Shown: positions 36,206-46,057, counted from the first letter of the stretch. The stretch is DNA of 64,000 bases from Pseudanabaena sp. Chao 1811 (GCF_027942295.1 NZ_CP101416.1:248001-312000), one strand, 5' to 3'. Numbers and translations: made by a program. Notes: generated from the letters alone by a model not told the origin.

Positions 36206-37357
36206 CTACACCTTGCTATAGGGATGATGCAAAGTAACACCTGAATCAGCATCAAAGGCATAGAGCTTATGCAGTTCAAATCGCCAAAAACTGCGATCGC
36301 CAATTTGCCAATGATATTCCAAACTAGTATCGGCGGAAACCCTTGCTCTGATTTCACTATTAGCGAGTTTTAATAACACAATGGTTTCCGAGCCTAGCGC
36401 TTCGACTAGTTCGACAGTGCCTTCTAAATGGGCATTTTCAGCAGTTGTGGGTTGTAAATCTTCGGGACGGAAGCCGAGGGTAAAAGCACGATCGCGCCCA
36501 ATTTGATTAATTGATAATTCATTAATGAAAATAGGCTGATGCAAACTCTCACCATGTAGGCTGCCATTACTATCGACCTGTACTGGCAGAAAATTCATCG
36601 GTGGTGAACCCATAAAGCCAGCCACAAAAACATTGGCAGGTTGGCGATAGATATTTAAAGGCGTATCCACTTGCTGAATGTCACCTTTGTTTAACACCAC
36701 AATACGATCGCCCATCGTCATTGCTTCCACTTGGTCATGGGTCACATAGATCGTTGTTACTTGTAATTGCTTTTGTAACTGCACAATTTGCGATCGCGTA
36801 TCACTGCGTAACTGAGCATCGAGATTTGATAGCGGCTCATCCATCAAAAAGACCTGAGGATTGCGGGCGATCGCTCGCCCGAGGGCAACCCGTTGTTTTT
36901 GTCCGCCCGATAGTTCCTTGGGTTTGCGGCTTAGTAAATGGGAAATTTGTAGAGATTCCGCAACCTGTTGTACTCTCTGATCGATTTCGGATTTTTGTTT
37001 TTTGCTGCTGGGCGATAGCCAAGCGAGGGGGTACAAATTGCGCGATCGCTGCCGTCTTAAACCAAAGGCAATATTGTTATAGACGGTCATGTGGGGATAA
37101 AGCGCATAGCTTTGAAATACCATCGCAATATCGCGGACTTTGGGTGGTAGGTGATTAATTTGGCGATCGCCCAGATATATGGAGCCGTCGGTTACTTCCT
37201 CTAAGCCAGCTATTAACCGCAATAATGTACTTTTGCCGCATCCTGAGGGACCTACCAAGACCAGAAATTCGCGATCGGCTACTTCTAGATCAATTTCTCG
37301 AAGAACGGTGTTTTCTGCAAATTTTTTGGTAACACCACATAGACGAACGGGAGCCAT
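36206..37357 (-). CDS. ABC transporter ATPase, MalK/UgpC type
   Basis: This is the cytoplasmic ATPase of a carbohydrate uptake system. The Walker A motif GPSGCGKST is at about residue 36, the Q-loop in MVFQSYALYPHMTV, the signature LSGGQKQR and the Walker B LMDEPLSNLD. The C-terminal TOBE-type regulatory domain is present (GFRPEDLQP). An inserted basic segment (RRQRSRNLYPLAWLS) follows the Q-loop and is unusual. No permease or binding protein is adjacent; such an orphan ATPase may serve several permeases. Confidence 0.9.
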   Translation of the reverse strand: MAPVRLCGVTKKFAENTVLREIDLEVADREFLVLVGPSGCGKSTLLRLIAGLEEVTDGSIYLGDRQINHLPPKVRDIAMVFQSYALYPHMTVYNNIAFGLRRQRSRNLYPLAWLSPSSKKQKSEIDQRVQQVAESLQISHLLSRKPKELSGGQKQRVALGRAIARNPQVFLMDEPLSNLDAQLRSDTRSQIVQLQKQLQVTTIYVTHDQVEAMTMGDRIVVLNKGDIQQVDTPLNIYRQPANVFVAGFMGSPPMNFLPVQVDSNGSLHGESLHQPIFINELSINQIGRDRAFTLGFRPEDLQPTTAENAHLEGTVELVEALGSETIVLLKLANSEIRARVSADTSLEYHWQIGDRSFWRFELHKLYAFDADSGVTLHHPYSKV

Positions 37358-37396
37358 TTTGAATTTCCTTAAATTTTATTTTTGTTGGGGGGAGGG

Positions 37397-37845
37397 AACC
37401 ACAGAGGCACTAAGACACTAAGGTTTAGAGGGCGATGCGTTTGATGCCGTCTTTGATGAGGGGGACATTGAAGTTGATTAGGAGTCCGAGGCGGTGTTTG
37501 GTGAGTTTGAGGTAGGTCATGAGTTGGGCAGTATGTACTGGCAAGACATATTCTACGGCTTTGAGTTCGACGATGACGCAGTTATTCACTAAGAGATCTA
37601 GACGAAATCCAGCTTCAAGCCTTATGCCGTCATAAATTACAGGAATCGGTACTTGTCGCTCCACCCTTATCCCCCTTTTCCTTAGCTCATGTTCCAAACA
37701 AATTTCATAAACACTTTCCAACAACCCAGCTCCTAACGTAGAATGCACCCGAAAAGCTGAATCCACAATCTCCTTAGCTACCTGATTCACCCCCTCCGAA
37801 ATCGCCTCTCTCATAATCCCTTTGTGTCTCCGTGCCTTTGTGGTT
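37397..37845. repeat. 27-bp inverted repeat enclosing the GxxExxY gene
   Basis: AACCACAGAGGCACTAAGAC and its next seven bases (37397-37423) match the reverse complement of 37819-37845 at 23 of 27 positions. The left arm starts one base after the stop codon of the gene. The right arm starts five bases before its ATG and supplies the AAAGGGA ribosome binding site. Confidence 0.85.
37425..37814 (-). CDS. GxxExxY-family PD-(D/E)XK nuclease-like protein
   Basis: The family name motif is at residues 30-36 (G30, E33, Y36, in GAGLLESVYE). A second conserved block (GFRLDLLV, then VELKAVE) gives D73, E83 and K85, the pattern of a PD-(D/E)XK nuclease active site. At 129 residues it is full length. The ATG at 37814 has AAAGGGA upstream, which lies within the inverted repeat. 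The gene fits exactly between the two repeat arms and has no functional link with its neighbours. Biochemical activity of the family is not established to my knowledge. Confidence 0.9.
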   Translation of the reverse strand: MREAISEGVNQVAKEIVDSAFRVHSTLGAGLLESVYEICLEHELRKRGIRVERQVPIPVIYDGIRLEAGFRLDLLVNNCVIVELKAVEYVLPVHTAQLMTYLKLTKHRLGLLINFNVPLIKDGIKRIAL

Positions 37846-37883
37846 TATATTCCTAAAATACCAAAATAATTTTAAAATTACCC

Positions 37884-39080
37884 ATGTCCGATCCCAAAGT
37901 CAGCGAAGCCGTTGCCAAACTCTACAACACCTACCCCTTCCCACCAGAACCCCTCCTAGATGAGCCACCTCCCGGATATAACTGGCGCTGGAACTGGCAA
38001 GCTGCCTATAACTTCTGTACTGGACAAAAACCTACTAAAAATGATATTCGCGTTCTCGATGCGGGCTGTGGCTCAGGCGTAAGCACCGAATATCTTGTCC
38101 ATCTCAATCCCGAAGCCCATGTTGTCGGTATTGATCTCAGTGAAGGAACCCTCGCTGTTGCCAAAGAACGCTGTAAAAGGTCAGGCGCAACCAGAGCAGA
38201 ATTCCATCACCTCAGTCTATTTGATGCAGACCAATTGGAAGGAGAATTCGATCTAATCAATTCCGTAGGTGTTCTCCACCATACCGCCGATCCCATCCGT
38301 GGCATACAAGCATTAGCAAATAAGCTTGCCCCCGGAGGATTGCTGCATATTTTTGTGTATGGCGAACTAGGTCGTTGGGAAATTCGCTTGATGCAGGAAG
38401 CGATCACTTTATTGCAAGGTGATAAGCGTGGCGATTATGTCGATGGCGTGAAAATCGGTAGAGAAATATTTGCAAACCTACCTGAAACTAATGCACTCCG
38501 TCGTCGTGAAACTGAACGATGGGCAGCAGAAAATCAGCAGGATGCCTGTTTTGCGGATATGTATGTGCATCCCCAAGAGCTTAATTACAATGTGAATACG
38601 CTCTTTGAATTAATTGATGCTTCAGGTTTAGAATTTCTCGGCTTCTCCAATCCACAAGTATGGGATTTAAATCGCTTGATCGGCAAAGCCCCTGACTTAA
38701 TTGAGCGATCGCAACATCTCACCGAGCGCCAACGCTATCGCCTCATCGAAGTTCTCGATCCGCACACAATTTCCCATTATGAGTTCTTCTTAGCCCGTCC
38801 ACCACTTGAGAAGAAGACTTGGCAAGTTGATGCGGAATTACTCAGGGCCATTCCTGAACCAAGCCCCTGTATTTATGGCTGGCGCGATAGTTTACATTTC
38901 TTTGATTACAACTATCAGCTTGTTAAAATCAGCGATTCTGCTTGGAAGTTCCTGTTAGCAACTGATGACAATCAAAATAAAGGTCAAACTGTCGCACAGA
39001 TACTAGAGTCCGTTGAGGCTACTTTAGAAGATGTACGATCGCTCCAGCAGCAACAAATTATCTTATTAACACCTCAGTAG
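37884..39080 (+). CDS. Class I SAM-dependent methyltransferase with C-terminal extension
   Basis: The N-terminal region NTYPFPPEPLLDEPPPGYNW is followed by a Rossmann methyltransferase: motif I LDAGCGSGVSTEYL at about 54-67, GIDLSEGTLAVA, and VGVLHHTADP. The last 180 residues are a helical extension (ELNYNVNTLFELIDASGLEF) with a winged-helix-like end. Similar two-part methyltransferases are common in cyanobacteria and lack a known substrate. It is 39 bp past the right arm of the GxxExxY cassette. Confidence 0.85.
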   Translation: MSDPKVSEAVAKLYNTYPFPPEPLLDEPPPGYNWRWNWQAAYNFCTGQKPTKNDIRVLDAGCGSGVSTEYLVHLNPEAHVVGIDLSEGTLAVAKERCKRSGATRAEFHHLSLFDADQLEGEFDLINSVGVLHHTADPIRGIQALANKLAPGGLLHIFVYGELGRWEIRLMQEAITLLQGDKRGDYVDGVKIGREIFANLPETNALRRRETERWAAENQQDACFADMYVHPQELNYNVNTLFELIDASGLEFLGFSNPQVWDLNRLIGKAPDLIERSQHLTERQRYRLIEVLDPHTISHYEFFLARPPLEKKTWQVDAELLRAIPEPSPCIYGWRDSLHFFDYNYQLVKISDSAWKFLLATDDNQNKGQTVAQILESVEATLEDVRSLQQQQIILLTPQ

Positions 39081-39083
39081 ATT

Positions 39084-39160
39084 GCAGCGCTTTGCGCTAA
39101 ATTAAACTCCAAAGAAATTTTTGAAAGTGTGGCTCCGACACATTTTCAAAAATTTCTTTG
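39084..39160. repeat. Long palindrome with short hairpin prefix, before the response regulator
   Basis: AGCGC-TTT-GCGCT at 39086 is followed by arms CAAAGAAATTTTTGAAA and TTTTCAAAAATTTCTTTG (about 39109-39160) with a small internal mismatch around a TCC loop. It ends 26 bp before the regulator ATG. Confidence 0.75.
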
Positions 39161-39186
39161 TACTACTTAAAGCCTCAAGGCTGTAT

Positions 39187-40371
39187 ATGAAGATATTACT
39201 CATAGAAGAAGATGAAATCTTAATCGCTAATTTAACTAAACATCTCACCGCACATCATTACATCGTTGATGTAGTCAAAGATAGTGAAACAGCTTGGAGC
39301 TATGGTTCAACCTTTGAATATGACCTGTTTATCTTCGATATTACATCACAAAGTTTAAATGGAATTAATCTCTGCCATCGCTTTCGAGTAGAAGGCTATA
39401 TGATGCCCATTCTGCTCATCACCGAAAATAGTAGTAAAGTCAAGATAAATGGACTAGATGCAGGCGCAGATGATTGTGTAGTCAAACCCTTTGATATGTC
39501 AGAATTAATTGCAAGAGTTCGCGCTTTATTGAGAAGGAGCAATGCCAGTTCGTTCCCTTTGTTAGTTTGGGGAGATTTACTACTCAATCCTAGTACCTGC
39601 GAAGTTTCCTATAATAGTCAGCCGCTAACACTAACCAATAAAGAATATGAATTATTAGAACTTTTGCTACGCGATAGCCAACACTTACTCAGTGCTGACG
39701 AAATTCTCGATCGCCTTTGGTCTTCCGATGATTTTCCTTCTGAGGCAACCGTGCGATCACATATTCGTCGCTTGCGTCACAAGTTAGTCCAAGCAGGCGC
39801 TCCCTCAGATTTTGTTGCTACCGTGCATGGGCGAGGCTATTACCTCAAAGCACCAGATAAGAGTCCAGATTTAGAATCAGCAAAAACATCACAGATTTCT
39901 AATTTACCTGACTTATCTGGCGTAGATTTCCCGTTAACCCCAATCGTCGCTAACTCATCGCTCTCATTCACCATCAAGCAACCTCAAGCCGCAATTAAAT
40001 TAATGGTTGTTGATGATGATATTGACTATTTGCGATCGCTACCAGAGCTACTTGCACCTTGGGAATTTAAAGTTACGACCCTAGACGATCCACAGGAGTT
40101 TTGGTCAGTTTTAGAAGCCGTATTACCAGATGTTTTAGTCTTAGATGTGAACATCCCCCCCTTTGATGGAATAGAAATTTGTCAGGCTCTCCGTAGCTAC
40201 CCTCAATGGCAACGTTTACCAGTTTTGTTTTTAAGCGCTGTAAGCGATCGGCATACGCAAAACCTAGCTTTTAGTGTCGGTGCTGACGACTATTTATGTA
40301 AGCCGATCTCAGGTATCGATCTGGCTAACCGTATTCGTAATCGACTACAAAGAATTAGTGCATATAAGTGA
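39187..40371 (+). CDS. Response regulator with REC-wHTH-REC architecture
   Basis: The first receiver domain (residues 1-118) has EED acidic residues and phosphoacceptor D51 in FIFDIT, with K in VVKPFD. An OmpR/PhoB-type winged helix follows (about 128-225, LTNKEYELLELLLRDSQHLL and TVRSHIRRLRHKL with GRGYYL). A second receiver (about 272-392) has MVVDDDIDYL, phosphoacceptor D320 and CKPIS. The frame is open to 39121 but that part is the palindromic repeat; the ATG at 39187 starts the receiver fold and has AAGG upstream. No histidine kinase is adjacent. Confidence 0.92.
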   Translation: MKILLIEEDEILIANLTKHLTAHHYIVDVVKDSETAWSYGSTFEYDLFIFDITSQSLNGINLCHRFRVEGYMMPILLITENSSKVKINGLDAGADDCVVKPFDMSELIARVRALLRRSNASSFPLLVWGDLLLNPSTCEVSYNSQPLTLTNKEYELLELLLRDSQHLLSADEILDRLWSSDDFPSEATVRSHIRRLRHKLVQAGAPSDFVATVHGRGYYLKAPDKSPDLESAKTSQISNLPDLSGVDFPLTPIVANSSLSFTIKQPQAAIKLMVVDDDIDYLRSLPELLAPWEFKVTTLDDPQEFWSVLEAVLPDVLVLDVNIPPFDGIEICQALRSYPQWQRLPVLFLSAVSDRHTQNLAFSVGADDYLCKPISGIDLANRIRNRLQRISAYK

Positions 40372-40443
40372 GAGACAGCACAAAGCACTGTCTCTCATAT
40401 CAAGAAACTGCTCTATAGCAAATGGCGTTATCGTATTTGGAGA

Positions 40444-41328
40444 TTAATAGGTTTTAGCCTTATTAGCAGCATCTTTAAGATTGCTATTAAAGAACATAGG
40501 AATGAACTTCTCAACAAAAGCAGAAGGATCTTTTTCCCATGCTTTCTTAAAGAGATCGATTCTAGTCTTTTGCAATTCAGCAGAGAACAATGTCTCAGGT
40601 AGTTGATCGAGCAGATATTGAGGGCGTTCCCATAGAGGAAGGGTATCTGCAATTTTTAACAAATTCTCAAGACGACGAACTTCTGCACCAGCGAGAACAT
40701 CCATTTCTGATTCAAAGGCAGCTTGCTCGATCGCTACATATTTGCGTTTAGCCGCCTCGACTTTAGCGTGGTGAGCCTCACTCTTTTTGCTAATCTCAGC
40801 AAGCTTGCGATTGCCCCAACGCACATGGGCTGCCTCTTCAGGCAGGATTTTCTCAATGGTTTCACGGATTTTGACATTTTCGGGAGTCTGTTCCGCCTTC
40901 TTTAGAGAACGAATATGCGCGGCAAAATATTCACAACCACGCTTTTCCGCAACATTGATTCCAGCCAAGGCATCGATCACGAAGTCTTCGGGATCGGAAA
41001 TTGGATATTTGCTCAAACGCGAAAATTCATCAATATACAAAGTTCCATCGGGTGTACCGATCTCCTCACCTAGATCGTAGAGTAAATCAGTCAACCATGC
41101 AGCATGACGGGCTTCATCAGATACGTGATGAGAAAGGTCTTGAATTAAATCACGAGGCTTGCCATCGAGGAATTCAATTAGTCCAGTCAAGTCTTTGCAG
41201 CTACGTTGTTCGCTAAAGCGATAGCGATTTAGCGTCTTCATGTGGATTTCACGCTGACGCACAACATTATCAAGGATATCTTCGGCGCTGAGTTGACCGC
41301 GAAATTTACGAGGATATGCAACAGTCAT
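40444..41328 (-). CDS. Ferritin-like diiron protein of unknown function
   Basis: The 294 residues are nearly all helical and contain two EXXH motifs, E72-H75 (SDEARHAAW) and E165-H168 (PEEAAHVRW), plus nearby glutamates (E128, E133), as in ferritin-like four-helix diiron enzymes. The last 90 residues (about 205-294) are an extra helical region with WERPQYLLDQLPETLF. It is divergent from bioF with 90 bp between, so they may share regulation. An oxygenase or oxidase role is possible but not shown. Confidence 0.8.
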   Translation of the reverse strand: MTVAYPRKFRGQLSAEDILDNVVRQREIHMKTLNRYRFSEQRSCKDLTGLIEFLDGKPRDLIQDLSHHVSDEARHAAWLTDLLYDLGEEIGTPDGTLYIDEFSRLSKYPISDPEDFVIDALAGINVAEKRGCEYFAAHIRSLKKAEQTPENVKIRETIEKILPEEAAHVRWGNRKLAEISKKSEAHHAKVEAAKRKYVAIEQAAFESEMDVLAGAEVRRLENLLKIADTLPLWERPQYLLDQLPETLFSAELQKTRIDLFKKAWEKDPSAFVEKFIPMFFNSNLKDAANKAKTY

Positions 41329-41418
41329 TTTTTAAACCTAGATGGATAATAGCGATAGGATAAACGGCACATACACCTATTTATCCTATAAAGATTTTAA
41401 ACTGATTTGTAAAGAAGT

Positions 41419-42585
41419 GTGAAGACTGAACCTATATCTACTCCCTATGACTGGCTCGATCGCTCCTTAGACTCCATTCACAAAGCTAATTGGTATCGTT
41501 CTACGCAGACTATCACCAGCAAGGCAGGAACAATCGCCACCATTGATGGGCGCGAAATGCTGATGTTTGCCAGCAATAACTATCTAGGACTAGCAGGCGA
41601 TCGCCGTTTGATTGAGGCTGCCATTAGCGCAACGGAAATCTACGGCACTGGCGCAACGGGATCACGCTTGGTAACGGGGCATCTTGCCCTACATGAAGAA
41701 TTAGAAACAGCGATCGCCGATCTGAAAAATACAGAAGCAGCTTTAGTCTTTAGCTCTGGTTATTTAGCAAATTTGGGGACAATTTCGGCAATTGTAGGAC
41801 AGAGGGATTTGATTTTAGGTGATGAATATAATCACTCCTGTTTAAAAAAAGGAGGGGTACTCAGTGGAGCAACCGCGATCGATTATCAACATCTAAATTT
41901 AGCTGACCTCACTGCTAAATTGCAGGATCATCGAGCTAAATATCGGCGTTGTTTGATTACTACCGACAGCGTATTCAGTATGGATGGCGACCTTGCACCA
42001 TTACGAGAAATTATGGACTTAGCTAACCAATATGACTGTATGGTCTTAGTTGATGAGGCGCATGGTACGGGAGTATTTGGCGATCGCGGTGGCGGCTTGA
42101 CAAATGCGTTAGGAATTCAGCAGAACTTAATCCAAGTGGGAACCCTCAGTAAAGCTTTAGGAAGTTTGGGGGGCTATGTCGCAGGCTCAGCAAAATTAAT
42201 CGACTATCTCCGCAATCGAGCCGCAACTTGGATCTATACAACGGGACTCTCGCCTGCGGATACGGGTGCAGCGATCGCGGCAATTAATATCGTCATAACA
42301 GAAACTATTCGCCGTCAGCAGCTTTGGCAAAATGTGGAGACTGTGAAACAGGGTTTACAGGATTTGGGTATACAAGCGATCGCCTTAGATTCCCCAATTA
42401 TGGCGATCGAAGTTGGCGATATCCCACAAACCCTGAAAATGGCTAAACACTTACGGGATAATGGAATCTTTGCCCCTGCCATCCGTCCGCCCACTGTTCC
42501 CACACCACGTATCCGCCTCACCTTGATGGCAAGCCATACTCTCAGCCAAATTCATTTTTTGATGCAATGTTTACAAGTTTGGTAA
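41419..42585 (+). CDS. bioF: 8-amino-7-oxononanoate synthase BioF
   Basis: This PLP enzyme condenses pimeloyl thioester with alanine in biotin synthesis. Family features are ASNNYLGLAGD, GTGATGSRLVTG, HSCLKKGG, TDSVFSMDGDLAPL, VDEAHGTGVFG and the PLP lysine in GTLSKALGSLGG (about residue 239). At 388 residues it is normal. The start is GTG at 41419 with AAAGAAG upstream. Related enzymes of the alpha-oxoamine synthase family (KBL, HemA) are possible but the BioF fit is best. Its end overlaps the GGDEF gene by 19 bp. Confidence 0.92.
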   Translation: MKTEPISTPYDWLDRSLDSIHKANWYRSTQTITSKAGTIATIDGREMLMFASNNYLGLAGDRRLIEAAISATEIYGTGATGSRLVTGHLALHEELETAIADLKNTEAALVFSSGYLANLGTISAIVGQRDLILGDEYNHSCLKKGGVLSGATAIDYQHLNLADLTAKLQDHRAKYRRCLITTDSVFSMDGDLAPLREIMDLANQYDCMVLVDEAHGTGVFGDRGGGLTNALGIQQNLIQVGTLSKALGSLGGYVAGSAKLIDYLRNRAATWIYTTGLSPADTGAAIAAINIVITETIRRQQLWQNVETVKQGLQDLGIQAIALDSPIMAIEVGDIPQTLKMAKHLRDNGIFAPAIRPPTVPTPRIRLTLMASHTLSQIHFLMQCLQVW

Positions 42586-43724
42586 ATCTTGACATTCAGA
42601 CCATGATCTTCATGACTAGCCTTGATGCGATGTTGCAAGTATCAATGCTCGTCTTTTTATGCTTTTTGGTAAATCAATATCGAGGCATTAAAACCTATAC
42701 AATCGGCAAAATTTTTACAATATCGAGCTATTTCATCACTTTCAGCAAAGTTTTTCCAGTATCTGCCACATTAATTACTGCTGGGCTATTCCTCTTAATG
42801 GGTAGTTGTATTACATGTATCGCTATAGCTCAATTTACTGGTCAAAAAATTAAGTTCCATTACTTTCTCCTATTCAATCTTCTATTTATCGGAATTCAAT
42901 CATATTTTGTAATTTTCCAAGATATTTTTCTATTCAAAACTATTACCCAATCAGTTTTTCAGATCGCAATCTTTGCCCTATCTATTTACTATTTGCGATC
43001 GCATTCCCATACAAGTTTTGTTGGCTCAGCTAGATTTATGGTGAGCATTATGGCTGGTTTAATACTGTCATTAATAGCCAGAATTATCATCCTGATTCAG
43101 AATCCACCTGAAAATCTATATGCACATACCGAGATTAATTCCGCCTCATTACTCATCATTTTTATCTTCACTTTTTTGATGACGGCTGGTTTTATCATGA
43201 TGGTATGCCAGAGGCTCTATTACGATTTACATCAGGCAGCTAATACTGACGTACTAACTCATCTGCTCAATCGCAGGGCAATGATGCAGAAACTTGAGAA
43301 AGAAATCAATCATTTCTATCGTAGCGATCGCCCTTTTGCCATTATCTTGATCGATGTTGATTTTTTTAAGCGCGTTAATGATGTTTATGGACATGATGGC
43401 GGTGATACAGTTCTCATGCACCTTGCCCAGATTCTACAAACAAAAATGCGGCATATTGATTCGGCTAGTCGTTGGGGAGGGGAAGAGTTTTTGATTTTGT
43501 TACCTGATACGACACTCTATAAAGCGCAGGAAATTGCCGAGCGATTACGCTCCTACATAGAAGCTAACCCCACCCAATCCAATATTCAAATCACCATTAG
43601 TTTAGGAATAGCCGTAATTCGTCAGCATGGGAATTCTTTAGAAAGCTTAATTACGGCTGCGGATCATGCTTTATATGAAGCCAAAAGAACTGGGCGTAAT
43701 CGTGTAGTTGTTGCCCAAGCATAA
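42567..43724 (+). CDS. Membrane diguanylate cyclase (GGDEF)
   Basis: About six hydrophobic segments (residues 15-215) precede a GGDEF domain that makes cyclic di-GMP. The active-site motif is GGEEF at 304-308. An inhibitory I-site RHID lies at 295-298, exactly five residues before it, so product inhibition should be intact. The D in ILIDVDFFKRVND is the metal ligand. The ATG at 42567 overlaps the end of bioF by 19 bp; an ATG at 42603 is an alternative start. The N-terminal membrane part is not a known sensor. Confidence 0.9.
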   Translation: MFTSLVNLDIQTMIFMTSLDAMLQVSMLVFLCFLVNQYRGIKTYTIGKIFTISSYFITFSKVFPVSATLITAGLFLLMGSCITCIAIAQFTGQKIKFHYFLLFNLLFIGIQSYFVIFQDIFLFKTITQSVFQIAIFALSIYYLRSHSHTSFVGSARFMVSIMAGLILSLIARIIILIQNPPENLYAHTEINSASLLIIFIFTFLMTAGFIMMVCQRLYYDLHQAANTDVLTHLLNRRAMMQKLEKEINHFYRSDRPFAIILIDVDFFKRVNDVYGHDGGDTVLMHLAQILQTKMRHIDSASRWGGEEFLILLPDTTLYKAQEIAERLRSYIEANPTQSNIQITISLGIAVIRQHGNSLESLITAADHALYEAKRTGRNRVVVAQA

Positions 43725-43755
43725 AGAAAGGGAGGTAAAGCCTCCCTTTCTTTAT
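43721..43755. terminator. Bidirectional terminator between GGDEF gene and pnp
   Basis: ATAAAGAAAGGGAGG and CCTCCCTTTCTTTAT are perfectly complementary. The GGDEF stop codon (43722-43724) lies within the left arm. Confidence 0.85.
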
Positions 43756-43783
43756 GCTTTTTGCACCTAAAATGCTATCGGAA

Positions 43784-45928
43784 TTATGCGTTAGTTGCGG
43801 CGGCTGCACGAGCAGCGGCTGCCTCATCGGGATGAATACCCAGACGAGTGAGATTAAAGCGTCCACGACTATCAACTTCGCGGATTTTAATCAGGACTTC
43901 ATCACCAACGGCAACTTCATCTTCGACTTTGCCAACCCGTCCTTCGGCAAGTTGCGAGATATGCACCATTCCTTCCTTTCCAGGGAGAAACTCAACAAAT
44001 GCGCCAATGGGAATGATCCTTGTGACTTTGCCCAGATAGACATCACCTGAACCGACGCGACGAGTCATATTTTCGATAATGCGTTTCGCCTTGAGCGCAC
44101 CTTCACCACTCATCGAGGAGATCATGACCGTGCCATCATCTTCGATATCAATCTTGGCTCCCGTTTCTTCGGTGATACCCTTGATATTTTTACCTCCAGG
44201 TCCAATGATCATGCCGATTTGTTCAGGATCGATGCGAATGGTCAGCAAGCGTGGTGCATAGGGAGAAAGTTGAGGTCTTGGTGCAGGCAGAATTTCCAGC
44301 ATTTTTGACATGATATGAGCGCGACCAGTTTTTGCTTGAGTGATCGCCTCACGCACGGTACTCATGGAGATGCTAGTAATCTTCATGTCCATTTGCAGAG
44401 CAGTGATACCAGTATCTGTACCAGCTACTTTGAAGTCCATGTCACCTAGAAAATCTTCGATACCTTGAATGTCAGTCAAGATACGAACTTCTTCACCTTC
44501 TTTGATTAAGCCCATCGCCACACCACTAACGGGTTTAGAGATAGGAACACCTGCATCCATCAAGGCAAGGGTTGACCCACAGACGGAACCCATTGAGGTT
44601 GATCCGTTGGAGGATAAGACTTCAGAAACTACACGCAGAATGTATGGGAATTCAGACTTTGATGGTAGTACAGGCAACAGGGCGCGTTCGGCTAAGGCTC
44701 CGTGACCAATTTCGCGACGACCGGGAGATCGCATTGGTCTTGCTTCACCCACTGAGTAAGGAGGGAAGTTGTAGTGGTGCATATAGCGTTTTTTCGCATC
44801 AGGATGCAAATCGTCCATTTCCTGAGCATCTCCGGGGGTGCCAAGGGTAGCGATCGATAACACCTGTGTCAAACCACGATTAAATAAGCCACTGCCATGC
44901 ACACGAGGTAATACGCTTACTTCTGTCCAGATGGGGCGCACTTCATCGAGCTTACGTCCATCAATTCGCACGTTCTGCTCGATCACCTGCAAACGCATCA
45001 ACTTTTTGGTGAGTTCCTTATAGATGGCACTCACCACTTTTTTGTCCGCAGCAAGCTTGATTGGATCTTCATCGGGCAATGCAGCGATCGCTTCTAACAG
45101 CTCAGCTTTGATCGCATCAAGGTTAGCATCACGGACATTACGATCCTTTTCACAGCTAGCAACTACTTCAGCAACTTTATCCTTGACGGTATCAGCAATA
45201 AAGTTTTCTAGAGTCGGATCAGTTTCAGGGGCTGTGAGGTCGGGAGGGGCAATTCCTAGCTCTTGGAGCAAATCAAGTTGTGCCTTGATCAGCTCTTGCA
45301 CTGCTTCATAACCAAAGTCGATCGCCTCGATCATGTCGGCTTCAGGCAATTGATTAGCCCCAGCTTCCACCATGATGATCCCTTCGGCAGTACCAGCTAC
45401 AACCAGATCCAGATCACCTGCTTCAACTTCAGCATAGGTGGGATTGATAATAAATTCATCACCGACTAGTCCCACTCTTACCCCTGCCATAGGTCCCATA
45501 AAGGGTAGTCCTGCAATTAGTGCCGCCAATGACGCACCAGTTACCGCTAAGACATCGGGGGGGACTTTTTCATCGATCGCCATGGTTGTAGCAACGATCT
45601 GGATATCATCACGCAACCAATTGGGGAATAAAGGACGCATGGGGCGATCGATCAACCGACAGATCAATGTTGCTTTTTCAGGCGGTCTACCTTCACGACG
45701 CAGGAATCCACCAGGAATACGTCCTGCAGCATATAAACGCTCTTCGTAATCTACAAGGAGGGGTACAAAATCTACACCTTCACGAGCAGGACCTCTGGTC
45801 GCTGTCACTAAAATTGCGGTTTCCCCACACTGGACTAATACTGAGCCACCAGCTTGAGGTGCAAACGTGCCAATTCTTAATTTAATTTCCCTGCCATAAA
45901 AAGGGATAATTTTTGTTACGGCATCCAT
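43784..45928 (-). CDS. pnp: Polynucleotide phosphorylase
   Basis: PNPase is a 3'-to-5' exoribonuclease and polymerase. In cyanobacteria it also makes the heteropolymeric RNA tails. Two RNase PH domains are visible ([19 protein letters not shown] and [18 protein letters not shown]), with the catalytic-site [20 protein letters not shown] domain ([15 protein letters not shown]) and an S1 domain ([20 protein letters not shown]) follow, with an alanine-rich end [11 protein letters not shown]. At 714 residues it is complete. Palindromes in its leader are listed separately. Confidence 0.97.
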   Translation of the reverse strand: MDAVTKIIPFYGREIKLRIGTFAPQAGGSVLVQCGETAILVTATRGPAREGVDFVPLLVDYEERLYAAGRIPGGFLRREGRPPEKATLICRLIDRPMRPLFPNWLRDDIQIVATTMAIDEKVPPDVLAVTGASLAALIAGLPFMGPMAGVRVGLVGDEFIINPTYAEVEAGDLDLVVAGTAEGIIMVEAGANQLPEADMIEAIDFGYEAVQELIKAQLDLLQELGIAPPDLTAPETDPTLENFIADTVKDKVAEVVASCEKDRNVRDANLDAIKAELLEAIAALPDEDPIKLAADKKVVSAIYKELTKKLMRLQVIEQNVRIDGRKLDEVRPIWTEVSVLPRVHGSGLFNRGLTQVLSIATLGTPGDAQEMDDLHPDAKKRYMHHYNFPPYSVGEARPMRSPGRREIGHGALAERALLPVLPSKSEFPYILRVVSEVLSSNGSTSMGSVCGSTLALMDAGVPISKPVSGVAMGLIKEGEEVRILTDIQGIEDFLGDMDFKVAGTDTGITALQMDMKITSISMSTVREAITQAKTGRAHIMSKMLEILPAPRPQLSPYAPRLLTIRIDPEQIGMIIGPGGKNIKGITEETGAKIDIEDDGTVMISSMSGEGALKAKRIIENMTRRVGSGDVYLGKVTRIIPIGAFVEFLPGKEGMVHISQLAEGRVGKVEDEVAVGDEVLIKIREVDSRGRFNLTRLGIHPDEAAAARAAAATNA

Positions 45929-46015
45929 CTATAATCTTCTTCCGTTTTGACTTTTTTCTCTTTATATATCTCGCAATGTTAGCACTGATGTAGTAAAGTC
46001 TGTCGCTTGCAGTCG

Positions 46016-46057
46016 AGAAAGTAGATAGCAACGCAAAGTACACCTATCTACTTTCTA
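46016..46057 (-). promoter_or_regulatory. Hairpin in the pnp leader region
   Basis: AGAAAGTAGATAG and CTATCTACTTTCT form a 13-bp stem with an imperfect loop, about 90 bp before the pnp ATG. In Escherichia coli a leader stem cleaved by RNase III controls pnp; whether this hairpin does the same is only an inference. Confidence 0.45.

Noticed and set aside
39121-39186. N-terminal extension of the response regulator
   Set aside because: It translates the palindromic repeat (VWLRHIFKNFF); the receiver fold begins at 39187.
43784-45885. Several plus-strand ORFs opposite pnp
   Set aside because: Antisense shadows with no start signals; pnp is a clear full-length gene.
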